46,508 nt of DNA, from IMG/VR virus record IMGVR_UViG_3300010885_022261, positions 1 to 46,508 of that record. One strand, 5' to 3'. A model generated the notes under the pieces. The model was not told the DNA's origin. It made no database searches and saw only the letters and a program-made list of their open reading frames with translations. A program made the translations under genes and the position numbers. Source of the stretch: a virus. The stretch's first letter is position 1. Every line of letters starts with the position of its first letter. Positions 1-8,147 of this stretch are shown piece by piece.

Positions 1-123
1 GTTAAAGGTAACATTTGCGCTAAGGTTATGGGTAAATCTAGTTTAGGGCGTTTAGGCTTAGATGTAACCGTTGGTGACGTAGGGCATTGTGAACCGAACT
101 TTGAAGGCTCATTAGTTATTGAA
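1..123. repeat. Left copy of terminal direct repeat
   Basis: These 123 bases are identical to 46386-46508. The repeat lies inside the dCTP deaminase-like gene and the reading frame continues exactly when the ends are joined. This is most simply the overlap left when a circular or circularly permuted molecule is written as a line. A genuine short terminal repeat is possible but would cut a coding gene. Confidence 0.95.
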
Positions 124-288
124 CTTGCAGCTAAACAGCCTACTATTATATATCCGAACATGAAAATAGGACAAGTACTGTTTTATTACATTGACGGAGA
201 AATTGAGCGTTATTATTCAAAAGTGAAAGGCAGTAAATACATGAATCAAACAGGCGTACAAACTTCTTTGAATCATTTGAATTTTTAG
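1..288 (+). CDS. dCTP deaminase/dUTPase-like protein, C-terminal part (gene spans the ends)
   Basis: This is the 3' part of a gene that starts at 46137; joined across the 123-base overlap the product is 178 residues, close to the usual 180-190 of dCTP deaminases. It carries the family signature GKSSLGRLGLDVTV followed by an acidic segment and GSLVIEL, where the Glu matches the catalytic general base of the dCTP deaminase fold, and then a YPNMKIGQVLF strand. The family deaminates dCTP to dUTP (sometimes also hydrolysing dUTP) in the cytosol, feeding thymidylate synthesis during phage replication. Which activity applies here cannot be told from sequence alone. It closes the rightward module that begins at 39.7 kb and is followed by a promoter for the helicase genes. 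Confidence 0.85.
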   Translation, partial: VKGNICAKVMGKSSLGRLGLDVTVGDVGHCEPNFEGSLVIELAAKQPTIIYPNMKIGQVLFYYIDGEIERYYSKVKGSKYMNQTGVQTSLNHLNF

Positions 289-298
289 AGTATATTTG
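267..298 (+). promoter_or_regulatory. Bacteroidota-type promoter for the helicase-methyltransferase gene
   Basis: TTTG at 267-270 and TATATTTG at 291-298 are 20 bp apart and fit the Bacteroidota -33/-7 consensus (TTTG, TAnnTTTG). The promoter overlaps the end of the dCTP deaminase-like gene. Initiation near 304-306 would give a leader of about 109 nt before the ATG at 414. Confidence 0.6.
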
Positions 299-319
299 CC
301 GAACAGTTAGTTTATTGAA

Positions 320-405
320 GGGACGCTTTAAACTAATTTAAAAACATTGGTTAATCTTTAACCGAGCCTCTTTTTTGCACGTCCCGCAGATTAGGGGCTT
401 TTTTA
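320..405 (+). promoter_or_regulatory. Structured leader with pseudoknot and terminator-like hairpin
   Basis: Three pairings can be seen. GGTTAA (349-354) pairs with TTAACC (358-363). AGCCTC (365-370) pairs with GGGGCT (394-399, one G-U) and is followed directly by a T-run, like an intrinsic terminator. GGGACG (320-325) pairs with CGTCCC (380-385), which lies inside the loop of that terminator hairpin, so the two together make a pseudoknot. The start codon is at 414, only a few bases past the T-run. A leader of matching design precedes the next helicase gene. This looks like attenuation control, but no known riboswitch class is recognised. Confidence 0.55.
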
Positions 406-413
406 TTTTTATT

Positions 414-2639
414 ATGGAATATTCAGAATTTTTAAAAAGTAAACAAAAGAATTATATCGAAAGTGGTTTCGATGTTCCTATTGAATGGTTAAACAAAAAC
501 CTATTCCCATTTCAAGAGTTCAGCCTTAAACGTGCATTAAAAGCAGGAAGATTTGCGCTTTGGTTTGATTGTGGATTAGGCAAGACAATAACGCAACTTA
601 GTTGGGCTTATTGCGTAAGTAAACACACAAATAAACCAGTGTTAATACTTGCACCTTTGGCAGTAGTAGGTCAAACAATACAAGAGGGCGAAAAGTTTGG
701 GATAGAAGTATTTACATATAATAAAGATTGTACACCACTTACAAATGAAAATTGTATTTTCATATCAAATTACGAGCAACTAGATAATATTGAATGCAGT
801 TTATTTAGTGGTATTGTTTTGGACGAAAGTAGCATCCTGAAAAACTTTACAGGTGAAACAAAAAAACAGATTTTAGAAAGTTTTAAAGATACACCATACA
901 AATTAGCTTGTTCAGCGACTCCAAGTCCAAACGACTTGAATGAGATTGGCAACCATAGTGATTTTCTAAATATCCTCGATGCGCAAGACATGAGGGCTAA
1001 ATGGTTTGTTCGTGATGAAGGTATGAATAACTATAGGCTAAAATCTCACGCTAAAACAGACTTCTTTGCATGGGTAAGCGGTTGGGCTATTATGGCTACA
1101 CATCCACGTGATATTGGGTTTGAAATGGATGGATATAAATTGCCAGAACTGTTATTTAATCAGCATGAAATTAAAACTGATGCTAAAGATGGCAGATTAT
1201 TTAATGAAGGTAATTGTAATGCTACTAATTTCAATGCAGAAATAAGGGCAACTCAACCACAAAGATTAGATAAGGTAATTGAAATTGTGCAATCAATACC
1301 AGAAAATGAAAGTATAATTATTTGGGTAAAACAAAATGATGAAGGGCGGGATCTGCAACGACTTTTAAAAGAAAATAATATCACTTCATTTTTTGAAATT
1401 AAAGGAAGCGATACTGTAGAATGGAAGAAAGATAAAGCATTAGAATTCGCAAATGGTGAGTTCAGAATATTAATATCGAAAGCTAAAATATTAGGCATGG
1501 GTATGAACTTTCAAACTTGCCATAACCAAATATTTTCAGTTCCTGATTTTAGTTTTGAAATGACTTACCAAGCTATTCGCAGAAGTTATCGTTTTGGGCA
1601 GCTATTCCCTGTTAATATTCATGTGGTAATAACTGACACTATGGAAAATGTACAAAAAGTATTTTTACGTAAACAAAAACAATTTATTGAAATGCAAAAT
1701 GAGATGAACAAAAACATAAATGCAAAGCAGTACGGACTTTTGAATGAGTATGATTTTAAAGAATACAAAAACGATAACTTCCACATAATGAAGGGTGATA
1801 GTTGTATTGAGATTAAACGAATACCAGATAATAGCGTTGATTTAATTATCTTCTCTCCACCTTTTAGTAGTCTATTTACCTATTCAAATTATATTCATGA
1901 CATGGGTAATAATGACGACCATGATGCGTTTTTTAAACAATATTCATTTCTATTGAAAGATCTTTACAGAATATTAAAGCCAGGACGTTTGATGTGTTGC
2001 CATACTAAAAACTTAGGAGTGTATAAAAATAGCAGCGGCTATACTGGCGTTTATCCTTTTACGATGGAGCATACTCAACACGTACTAACAGATAGTGATT
2101 TTAAACTACATTGCGACCCTATTACTATTTGGTGCGACCCCGTTTTAGAAATGCAAAGGACTAAAACGCAAAGGCTACTTTATAAGACTGTAAGAACAGA
2201 TAGTAGTTTTACGGGTACTGGAATGTGCGAAACTATTACTGTATTTAAAAAATGGGAAGGTAATCAAGAAGATTGGATACCTATTAAGAACTTAAACAAA
2301 GATAACTTTCCATTAGAAGCGTGGCAGCGTTGGGCATCTCCTGTTTGGATGGATATAAAAAGAACTGACGTTTTAAATAATAAAGAGGGTACAGATATAG
2401 GAGACGAAAAACACATTGCACCGCTTCAGCTAGAAGTTATTAATAGACTTGTAAACCTTTGGAGTAATGAAGGTGAAACAGTATTTACTCCTTTCTTAGG
2501 AATAGGTAGCGAAGTATATCAAGCATTAAAATGTGGTCGCAAAGGGATAGGGATTGAACTAAAGGATAAGTACTTCGAAACAGCTTATAAGAACTTATTA
2601 AAGGCTGAAAGAAAAAACAATCAGATAAGTTTATTTTAA
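414..2639 (+). CDS. SF2 (SNF2-like) helicase fused to a beta-class DNA methyltransferase
   Basis: A 741-residue two-part protein. The N-terminal half is a helicase motor: Walker A DCGLGKT at about 52-58, motif II DESS at 137-140, SATP at 167-170, and a C-terminal lobe with QAIRRSYRFGQ near 386-396. The C-terminal half is an amino-methyltransferase: SPPF catalytic motif near 481-484 comes before the AdoMet-binding FTPFLGIGSE near 691-700, the order typical of beta-class N4/N6 enzymes. No nuclease domain is seen, unlike single-chain type ISP restriction enzymes. It probably methylates phage DNA while translocating, as protection from restriction or for replication. I chose ATG 414 over the upstream TTG 375 because 375 lies inside the terminator hairpin. 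It heads the replication module. Confidence 0.85.
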   Translation: MEYSEFLKSKQKNYIESGFDVPIEWLNKNLFPFQEFSLKRALKAGRFALWFDCGLGKTITQLSWAYCVSKHTNKPVLILAPLAVVGQTIQEGEKFGIEVFTYNKDCTPLTNENCIFISNYEQLDNIECSLFSGIVLDESSILKNFTGETKKQILESFKDTPYKLACSATPSPNDLNEIGNHSDFLNILDAQDMRAKWFVRDEGMNNYRLKSHAKTDFFAWVSGWAIMATHPRDIGFEMDGYKLPELLFNQHEIKTDAKDGRLFNEGNCNATNFNAEIRATQPQRLDKVIEIVQSIPENESIIIWVKQNDEGRDLQRLLKENNITSFFEIKGSDTVEWKKDKALEFANGEFRILISKAKILGMGMNFQTCHNQIFSVPDFSFEMTYQAIRRSYRFGQLFPVNIHVVITDTMENVQKVFLRKQKQFIEMQNEMNKNINAKQYGLLNEYDFKEYKNDNFHIMKGDSCIEIKRIPDNSVDLIIFSPPFSSLFTYSNYIHDMGNNDDHDAFFKQYSFLLKDLYRILKPGRLMCCHTKNLGVYKNSSGYTGVYPFTMEHTQHVLTDSDFKLHCDPITIWCDPVLEMQRTKTQRLLYKTVRTDSSFTGTGMCETITVFKKWEGNQEDWIPIKNLNKDNFPLEAWQRWASPVWMDIKRTDVLNNKEGTDIGDEKHIAPLQLEVINRLVNLWSNEGETVFTPFLGIGSEVYQALKCGRKGIGIELKDKYFETAYKNLLKAERKNNQISLF

Positions 2640-2670
2640 ACAAACTTCACTATTTTAACCGATTGTTTTG

Positions 2671-2678
2671 TATATTTG
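2671..2678 (+). promoter_or_regulatory. -7 box TATATTTG upstream of the second helicase
   Basis: TATATTTG matches the TAnnTTTG element and lies just after the stop of the helicase-methyltransferase gene. No convincing -33 TTG is found at the usual distance, so this is weaker than the other promoters. Initiation near 2685 gives a leader of about 104 nt, nearly the same length as the leader of the preceding gene. Confidence 0.45.
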
Positions 2679-2682
2679 CAAT

Positions 2683-2782
2683 GTAGGGTAGCAACTACAA
2701 TTAATAACATATTATGGCTTAAAAGGGAGGGTGTACCTGTTTAACAGGGTGCTACTACATCTTCCACTTTTAAGCCTTTTTT
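2683..2782 (+). promoter_or_regulatory. Second structured leader with pseudoknot and terminator-like hairpin
   Basis: GGCTTAAAAG (2716-2725) pairs perfectly with CTTTTAAGCC (2767-2776), followed by six T, so it looks like a strong intrinsic terminator only 6 bases before the ATG region at 2789. An inner CCTG/CAGG hairpin sits in its loop. Upstream GTAG (2683-2686) and TAGC (2689-2692) can pair with CTAC (2755-2758) and GCTA (2751-2754) in the terminator loop, making a pseudoknot. GTAG can alternatively pair locally with CTAC 2695-2698, giving a possible switch. The design parallels 320-405. Confidence 0.6.
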
Positions 2783-2788
2783 ATTTTT

Positions 2789-4231
2789 ATGAAACAACTT
2801 AGACCGTATCAAAAAAAACTATTAGATAATGTAAATTTATCTTTATCGAAAAATAGTAAAATAATTGCTTGCATGGCAACGGGTGGAGGGAAAACCGTTG
2901 TATTTACTACCATTACAAAAATGGCAATATCTAAAGGCAAAACAGTCCTTTTACTTACAGAAAGCCGAAAAATATTTAATCAAATAAGCAGCGAAAACAT
3001 AAGCGTATTAATTAATGCAGGAGTAAAATTTATTGAGGTTAAACCAAACGTTGTTTATTGCGCAATGTCTCAAACACTTGCAAATCGTGATTTTATTATT
3101 TCTCAGTTTAAAAACCTTAAAAATAACTTAATTGTTATTTATGATGAATGTCATTGCGGGATAGCTACCAAATTATTAAAAAGATTACCTGACGCTTATT
3201 TAATTGGTTTTACCGCAACACCTGACTATAGAGTGGCTAAACATCTACCACTTTTATATAATGATATTGTTGTTGGCGCGCAACCGCAAGAACTATTGGA
3301 AGGCGGTTTTCTTTCTCCTTATTATCATTATGAAAGACAGTCGGCAGACCTTAAAAGTCTAAAAAAAGATAGTAAGGGAGAATTTTCTGAACAATCACAA
3401 TTTGAAGCATTTGAAACTCCTAAAGTATTTGCAGGGTTACATGAAGACCTTAAAAAATTTCACAACAAAAAGACTATCGTATTTTGTTCGTCAATTAAAC
3501 ATTGCAGCACATTATCCAATGAACTAAGAAGCGTTGGTTATGAACTTGCAGAAGTGCATTCTAAGAATGATAAATCAGATATTGAACTTTCATTATTTAT
3601 GAATGGCAATATTGATATTTGTGTTTCAGTTGGAATTTTGACAAAAGGTTTTGATTTTCCAGCTATTGACTTAGTAATATTACAACGTGCTACAACTTCA
3701 CTTGCACTTTATATGCAAATGGTAGGTCGTGGTAGCAGAATTTACCCTAATAAAGACCGCTTCACTGTCTTAGATTATGGTGGCAACGCATCACGTCATG
3801 GATTATGGAACTTTGAATTTGAATGGAATAAAATGTGGAATAAGCCCCAAAAGAAAAAGAAAGACGGCGTTGCACCTATTAAAGAATGCCCTAACTGTTT
3901 TTTGATAATTGCGCCTAGAGTAATGGAATGCCCCGAATGCGGTCATATATTTGAGGCGAAAGAAAAAGAATACATTGAGGGTACAATGGTTGAAGTTACA
4001 GAAGAATACAATAAACTTCGTGGCAAATATATCGGAGAACTTACAGCGGAAGAACTTGCACAATACGCTAAGATAACTAATAAAAAACCATTTGCCATAA
4101 GAGTTGCCAAAGCAAAGCAAGATGAATTATTTTTACAATCCTTCGCAAATTATATGGGATATAAAAGCGGATGGGTAAAACATCAAGATATAAGCGAACC
4201 GATTGAATTTTTTAATATTAAAATAAGATAA
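2789..4231 (+). CDS. SF2 DEAD/DEAH-type DNA helicase with C-terminal zinc-binding motif
   Basis: A 480-residue helicase of the type III restriction/UvsW-like SF2 group: an N-terminal RPYQ Q-motif-like start, Walker A MATGGGKT at 29-36, DECH at about 118-121, FTATP near 147, and motif VI QMVGRGSR at about 310-317. After the motor come CPNC (about 367-370) and CPEC (about 380-383), a likely zinc ribbon. It probably unwinds or remodels DNA during replication or recombination. It starts directly behind a terminator-like hairpin, and its stop codon at 4229-4231 abuts the ATG of the primase gene, so the two are co-translated. Confidence 0.88.
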   Translation: MKQLRPYQKKLLDNVNLSLSKNSKIIACMATGGGKTVVFTTITKMAISKGKTVLLLTESRKIFNQISSENISVLINAGVKFIEVKPNVVYCAMSQTLANRDFIISQFKNLKNNLIVIYDECHCGIATKLLKRLPDAYLIGFTATPDYRVAKHLPLLYNDIVVGAQPQELLEGGFLSPYYHYERQSADLKSLKKDSKGEFSEQSQFEAFETPKVFAGLHEDLKKFHNKKTIVFCSSIKHCSTLSNELRSVGYELAEVHSKNDKSDIELSLFMNGNIDICVSVGILTKGFDFPAIDLVILQRATTSLALYMQMVGRGSRIYPNKDRFTVLDYGGNASRHGLWNFEFEWNKMWNKPQKKKKDGVAPIKECPNCFLIIAPRVMECPECGHIFEAKEKEYIEGTMVEVTEEYNKLRGKYIGELTAEELAQYAKITNKKPFAIRVAKAKQDELFLQSFANYMGYKSGWVKHQDISEPIEFFNIKIR

Positions 4232-6697
4232 ATGACGACACTTTTTGAAACGACTTGGAAAGAATGCGAATACTATTTAGATAATGGAATTTCAGTTATA
4301 CCTGTTAGAGATAAACCGCAAACATGGAACGGTAGAGAATATCCTATTAAATCCGCTTACCCTTGGAAAAAATGGCAAAATGAAATAATTAGTAAAGCTG
4401 AGTTACTTTATCTTATGACTGAAAAATACGATACTATAGGCTATGGTATTGTTGCGGGTAAGGTAAGCGGAAACTTAGAAATAATTGATGTAGATGTTAA
4501 GAATTGGCAAGGAATAGATGCGATGCTATTTCAAGATATAAAAGCACTTTATCCTGATATTTTTAACAGACTTAGAATTACACAAACACCATCCAAAGGG
4601 TATCATATATTTTACAGAATTTCAGACCATGAACCCGCAGGAAATTTAAAGTTTGCTTGGAAAGAAGACGCTAAAGAGGCGGCTATTGAGTCAAGGGGGG
4701 AAGGTGGATATGTAGTTGCAGCGTCTCAAATGTCTTATAAAGTTGTAAAAGACAACCCAATACCTACCATTACATGGAATGAGCGTTGCAGTATCATTGC
4801 GATTTGCGAAGGATATAATCAAAAGAAAAAGATTGCAGCAATTACGCCTACAACTACATCAAATGACTATTACGACCAAAATCCATTCGAACATTTCAAT
4901 GGTAGTGCAGCAGCGGAAAGAGTACTAACTGATAATGGATGGACTTTATGTGGCAGTAATAATAACTTTATTTGGTTTACACGTCCTGGTAAAAATACAG
5001 GCGTTTCCGCTTCTTGGAATCGTACTAAAAGATGCTACTTTATATTTACTTCGTCTACTGATTTAGATCCGTCAAAAGGCTATAATCCTGTTACTTTATT
5101 ATCAATACTTCAACATGGAAGTGATAGAAAGAAGACTTATAAATGGCTTTGTGATAATGGGTATGGTGTAATAAAAGAAAAAAAGCAAAAGCAACTTGCA
5201 CAAAATGCAGCAAGAAAAGGTTATAATTTACCCGCAAATGTATCCGCAGAAACAAAACAACTTGCAGTTTCAATACAAGGCGAATTATTAGAACTGCATC
5301 CGCATGGCACTTTTTGGGATTATGATACGGAGGATGGAAAGGTTATTATTAACCGTGAAAAACTAATGCTAGTTGCTAATTATTTAGGTTTTAGATATTA
5401 CAAAGGGAATGTTGTAAGAATTATTGATTATTTGATTTATAAGATTGAAGAAAGAGAATTTCAAGACGTTTTAAAAGATTATATCCGTGAACCAGATAAC
5501 GAAGAATGTATTAAAATTTTAAATGCAATAGAATCATTTTTAGAATCTCATGGTAAATATACAATGAAACGTTTGCCGATACTTACAGAAGATTTGATAT
5601 TAAAAGATACCGAGACTACTTGCTTTAAATTCTTCTTAAATGGGTATTTAATTATAGATAGAACACATATAACATTCGCTGAATATGATGCTTTAGAAAT
5701 GCTTATTTGGGCTGAAAGATTGCAGCAAAGAAACTATAATAAAGGCGAAGGAGGTAAATATGTAGAATTTTTAAAACTAGCTATTGGTGAAGAACATTTA
5801 CAACACGTTAAATCTGTACTTGGGTTTCTTTCTCATGAATACAAAGATGAAACTACAGGCTACATAATTGTTTTAACTGAACAATGCCGTAATCCAAAGG
5901 ACGGTGGTGGTAGTGGAAAAAATGTATTTTGTTCTCTTTTAAAATCAACTACAACATATACTTCTAAGCCCGGAGCGCAAACTAAATTCGATGAAAAATT
6001 CTTTCAATCTTGGAACGGTCAAAAAATATTTTGCATTAGTGATGTACCTAAAAATTTCGACTTCGCATTTTTAAAAGAACCATCAACAGGTAGTTTTATT
6101 TGGAAGAAATTATTTAAGGATGAAGTAGAGGTTAGTAACGAAGAAGCCCCAAAATTCATAGTACAAACTAATTTCTCTTATGAAGTTTCAGACGGAGGAC
6201 TTAGACGCCGTATCATACCAATTGAGTTTACTGATTTTTTTACTAAAGTGGGTGGGTTAGATGTTCATTTTGGATGCCATTTCCCTAAAGGATGGACTAA
6301 AGATGATTGGGCTGGATTTGATGATTTTATTGCTAAAAGTGTTCAAACTTGGTTATTGACTAATAAGAAATTAAAAGCACCTGAGTTGACTAATGGAGGT
6401 TGGCTTAAGCAGTTTGAGCAAACTTATGGAAGTGTTGTATTTAATTTTATTGAGCAAAACTTTAATCATTGGTGCGAACGGGTAGAAATTACTAATGATA
6501 CCTTTAAAAGTTATCTTGAAAGCTACTACTTAGAAAACAATATACCTAAGCAGTACCACCCATCTACTCAACGAATTAACGCCGCCATCCGTGAGTATGC
6601 AATAAAAAATAATATAGAATTTGAAAGCGATATGCAAAAAAGGAATAACGGAGTTGTAGTAAAATATAGAAATTTCTTTGTAAAAGTACCATTTTAA
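4232..6697 (+). CDS. Primase-polymerase/SF3-type helicase replication protein
   Basis: An 821-residue protein. The N-terminal region is a bifunctional primase-polymerase domain with catalytic DVD at 86-88 (in EIIDVDV) and a conserved SRGEGGYVV strand (about residue 150). The C-terminal region is a D5/DUF5906-type helicase with Walker A GGGSGKN near 559-565, Walker B-like KIFCISDVPK and a sensor-like KFIVQTN, then an arginine-rich LRRRIIP. It would prime and unwind the phage genome and is the core replisome protein. It follows the helicase gene with no gap, and the iteron-containing candidate origin starts immediately after its stop codon. Confidence 0.88.
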   Translation: MTTLFETTWKECEYYLDNGISVIPVRDKPQTWNGREYPIKSAYPWKKWQNEIISKAELLYLMTEKYDTIGYGIVAGKVSGNLEIIDVDVKNWQGIDAMLFQDIKALYPDIFNRLRITQTPSKGYHIFYRISDHEPAGNLKFAWKEDAKEAAIESRGEGGYVVAASQMSYKVVKDNPIPTITWNERCSIIAICEGYNQKKKIAAITPTTTSNDYYDQNPFEHFNGSAAAERVLTDNGWTLCGSNNNFIWFTRPGKNTGVSASWNRTKRCYFIFTSSTDLDPSKGYNPVTLLSILQHGSDRKKTYKWLCDNGYGVIKEKKQKQLAQNAARKGYNLPANVSAETKQLAVSIQGELLELHPHGTFWDYDTEDGKVIINREKLMLVANYLGFRYYKGNVVRIIDYLIYKIEEREFQDVLKDYIREPDNEECIKILNAIESFLESHGKYTMKRLPILTEDLILKDTETTCFKFFLNGYLIIDRTHITFAEYDALEMLIWAERLQQRNYNKGEGGKYVEFLKLAIGEEHLQHVKSVLGFLSHEYKDETTGYIIVLTEQCRNPKDGGGSGKNVFCSLLKSTTTYTSKPGAQTKFDEKFFQSWNGQKIFCISDVPKNFDFAFLKEPSTGSFIWKKLFKDEVEVSNEEAPKFIVQTNFSYEVSDGGLRRRIIPIEFTDFFTKVGGLDVHFGCHFPKGWTKDDWAGFDDFIAKSVQTWLLTNKKLKAPELTNGGWLKQFEQTYGSVVFNFIEQNFNHWCERVEITNDTFKSYLESYYLENNIPKQYHPSTQRINAAIREYAIKNNIEFESDMQKRNNGVVVKYRNFFVKVPF

Positions 6698-6753
6698 GCA
6701 ACTTGTAACGATATTTTTCGTTACAAACTAATTTTTCGTTACATTTTTCGTTA

Positions 6754-6783
6754 CGCTGAAACCTTTACTAGCATTGAGTTTTA
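6754..6783 (+). repeat. 30-bp direct repeat, copy 1
   Basis: Begins CGCTGAAACC and ends TTGAGTTTTA. It is identical to 6942-6971 and follows a TTTTTCGTTAC iteron directly. Together the iteron and repeat form a composite unit used twice. Confidence 0.95.
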
Positions 6784-6941
6784 TAATTTTGTAACGAATA
6801 TTTATTCTTTTTTTCTATTAATTGTATAGAAAGAAATAAAAATAAAATAGTAAATGTTATTTTATAACACTATTAGTAAAATGTAAAATGTATAAAAGTA
6901 AATATAAGATAGATAAATTTTTCGTTTTTTCGTTACAGAAT

Positions 6942-6971
6942 CGCTGAAACCTTTACTAGCATTGAGTTTTA
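6942..6971 (+). repeat. 30-bp direct repeat, copy 2
   Basis: Identical to 6754-6783, 188 bp downstream from start to start, and again preceded by an iteron (6926-6936). The segment between the copies is almost entirely A and T. Confidence 0.95.
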
Positions 6972-7015
6972 GCTGTATCAAACTTTTTAATGACCTTTAT
7001 TTTTTTCGTTACATT

Positions 7016-7390
7016 ATGACTAAACAACAATTTATAACACAATCTTATGCCAACGAAGACCAATTTACGGCGGCAGTCCATAAATACATCAATCATAATT
7101 ACCCGCAGTTAAGAAACTTTTATTTTCATGTGGCTAATGAATCGGTTACATCTATGCAAATGAGGCTTAAACTACATAGCATGGGCGTACTTGCAGGAGT
7201 TCCAGATATATTATTTGTATATCCTAAATTTTGGGCATTAGAGTTAAAGATGCCTAATGGTAAACTATCGGATAAACAGAAATATCTGCACAATCATTGG
7301 CAGTCTAAATGTATTACAGTTGAAACCGCATACAACGCCGAGCAAGTTATTACCGCTATAGAAAAAAATATTTGCCTATTCACCGATTAG
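7016..7390 (+). CDS. VRR-NUC domain nuclease
   Basis: A 124-residue protein with the VRR-NUC core of the PD-(D/E)XK superfamily: GVLAGVPDILF supplies the PD, ALELKMPNGK the ExK, and a following helix KLSDKQKYLHNHW completes the pattern. Stand-alone phage VRR-NUC proteins are structure-selective nucleases, likely for Holliday junctions or replication forks. I start it at ATG 7016, since the upstream extension to 6962 runs through the 30-bp repeat and an iteron. The start codon lies 2 bases after the last iteron, so anything bound there could affect its expression. Confidence 0.85.
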   Translation: MTKQQFITQSYANEDQFTAAVHKYINHNYPQLRNFYFHVANESVTSMQMRLKLHSMGVLAGVPDILFVYPKFWALELKMPNGKLSDKQKYLHNHWQSKCITVETAYNAEQVITAIEKNICLFTD

Positions 7391-7394
7391 TTTA

Positions 7395-7424
7395 TTGATG
7401 TAACCAAAAATAACGCTATCTTTG
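7395..7424 (+). promoter_or_regulatory. Bacteroidota-type promoter
   Basis: TTG at 7395-7397 and TATCTTTG at 7417-7424, 19 bp apart. It overlaps the end of the nuclease gene region and drives the small-gene cluster starting at 7448. A similar upstream sequence (TTCACCGATTA then ATGTAACC) recurs before the box at 7957. Confidence 0.6.
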
Positions 7425-7447
7425 TGTCAACAAAAAAAGGAAATAAA

Positions 7448-7666
7448 ATGAACACAACAACTATCACAAAAGTATTAAACAAAGTAAATCAACAGCCTAC
7501 TGAGTATTCATTAGGATTTAAAAGAATAACCGTATTGCCTACAAATGTAAGACGCAATATAAATTTAGCTTGTGTGTTAAAAGGTGAAAGCAATGATAAT
7601 TCAATGAAAGAGTTTTTAAACAACCTTACAGAACAAGAATATATAAATTGGCTTAAAATTAATTAA
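7448..7666 (+). CDS. Small hypothetical protein, 72 residues
   Basis: No family recognised. The sequence starts MNTTTITKVLNK and ends NLTEQEYINWLKIN, with an acidic/amphipathic C-terminal helix. It has its own promoter (7395-7424) and A-rich leader. An in-frame earlier start at 7424 is rejected because it lies in the promoter -7 box. It is the first of a run of small genes between the nuclease and the DnaA-like protein. Confidence 0.6.
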   Translation: MNTTTITKVLNKVNQQPTEYSLGFKRITVLPTNVRRNINLACVLKGESNDNSMKEFLNNLTEQEYINWLKIN

Positions 7667-7708
7667 TCACTCAGGGGTGCAGCATCCTAATAACTGCAAA
7701 TAAATAAC

Positions 7709-7906
7709 ATGATACAATGTAAAATTTACAACAAGTTCAGCGATAAGTACGGTAACGAATACAGCTTCGATAATTACATAGATTTTGCTACCTTTTGGTT
7801 TAAGCTAAGTAGAAAAGTTGCAATGAGTTATTTCACTGCAAATTTTACAATACTTCAAAATTGTGCAGCAAACTCAAAAGAAGCAAGGACTAAAGTAATT
7901 TTATAA
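7709..7906 (+). CDS. Small hypothetical protein, 65 residues
   Basis: No family recognised. It is rich in aromatic residues (NEYSFDNYIDFATFWFKL). The spacer before it contains a GCAG...CTGC inverted repeat (7680-7699 region), as does the spacer before 8196. Its start is the first ATG after that hairpin. Confidence 0.5.
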   Translation: MIQCKIYNKFSDKYGNEYSFDNYIDFATFWFKLSRKVAMSYFTANFTILQNCAANSKEARTKVIL

Positions 7907-7956
7907 TTTTTTCCCTTATTCACCGATTAATGTAACCAATAATAAAAATAAACCTT

Positions 7957-7964
7957 TATCTTTA
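7957..7964 (+). promoter_or_regulatory. Promoter-like -7 box TATCTTTA
   Basis: Near-match to TAnnTTTG (last G replaced by A), 27 bp before the ATG at 7992, in a context resembling the promoter at 7395-7424. No clear -33 TTG. Confidence 0.35.
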
Positions 7965-7991
7965 CACCATCAAATTAAAAAAATAGAAAAA

Positions 7992-8147
7992 ATGAAAAGA
8001 GAAATTATCTACAACAACAGAACAATTATTGAAGGCACAAATGGTTTATTTACTGCTTATTATTCAAACTATTCAAGTAATCTAACTAAAGACTTCAAAA
8101 CTTTATCGGCTGCTAAAAAGCAAATAGATAAATGGCTATCTAAATAA
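7992..8147 (+). CDS. Small hypothetical protein, 51 residues
   Basis: An open frame of 51 codons starting MKREIIYNNRTIIEG and ending KKQIDKWLSK. It looks like a compact beta-then-helix domain: two beta-rich segments, then a lysine-rich helix (LSAAKKQIDKW). It fits the otherwise empty 290-base space between neighbours and has a promoter-like box in front. Function unknown. Confidence 0.5.
   Translation: MKREIIYNNRTIIEGTNGLFTAYYSNYSSNLTKDFKTLSAAKKQIDKWLSK

Larger units (their letters stand above)
6698..7015. other. Candidate replication origin: AT-rich iteron region
   Basis: This 318-base non-coding stretch is very AT-rich. The motif TTTTTCGTTAC occurs on the plus strand at 6714-6724, 6732-6742, 6744-6754, 6926-6936 and 7002-7012. 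Inverted partners with core GTAACGA are at 6705-6711 and 6791-6797. A 30-bp perfect direct repeat frames the AT-rich core. It lies between the primase-helicase gene and a VRR-NUC nuclease gene and in the same module as a DnaA-domain-like protein. Clustered iterons plus an AT-rich segment next to a replication initiator suggest an origin; no function is proven. Confidence 0.6.

Noticed and set aside
375-413. Upstream TTG start for the helicase-methyltransferase gene
   Set aside because: The extension would be encoded inside the terminator-like hairpin and its T-run; ATG 414 gives a normal start.
6962-7015. Longer N-terminus for the VRR-NUC gene
   Set aside because: It would be encoded by the 30-bp direct repeat and iteron; the internal ATG 7016 fits the family length.
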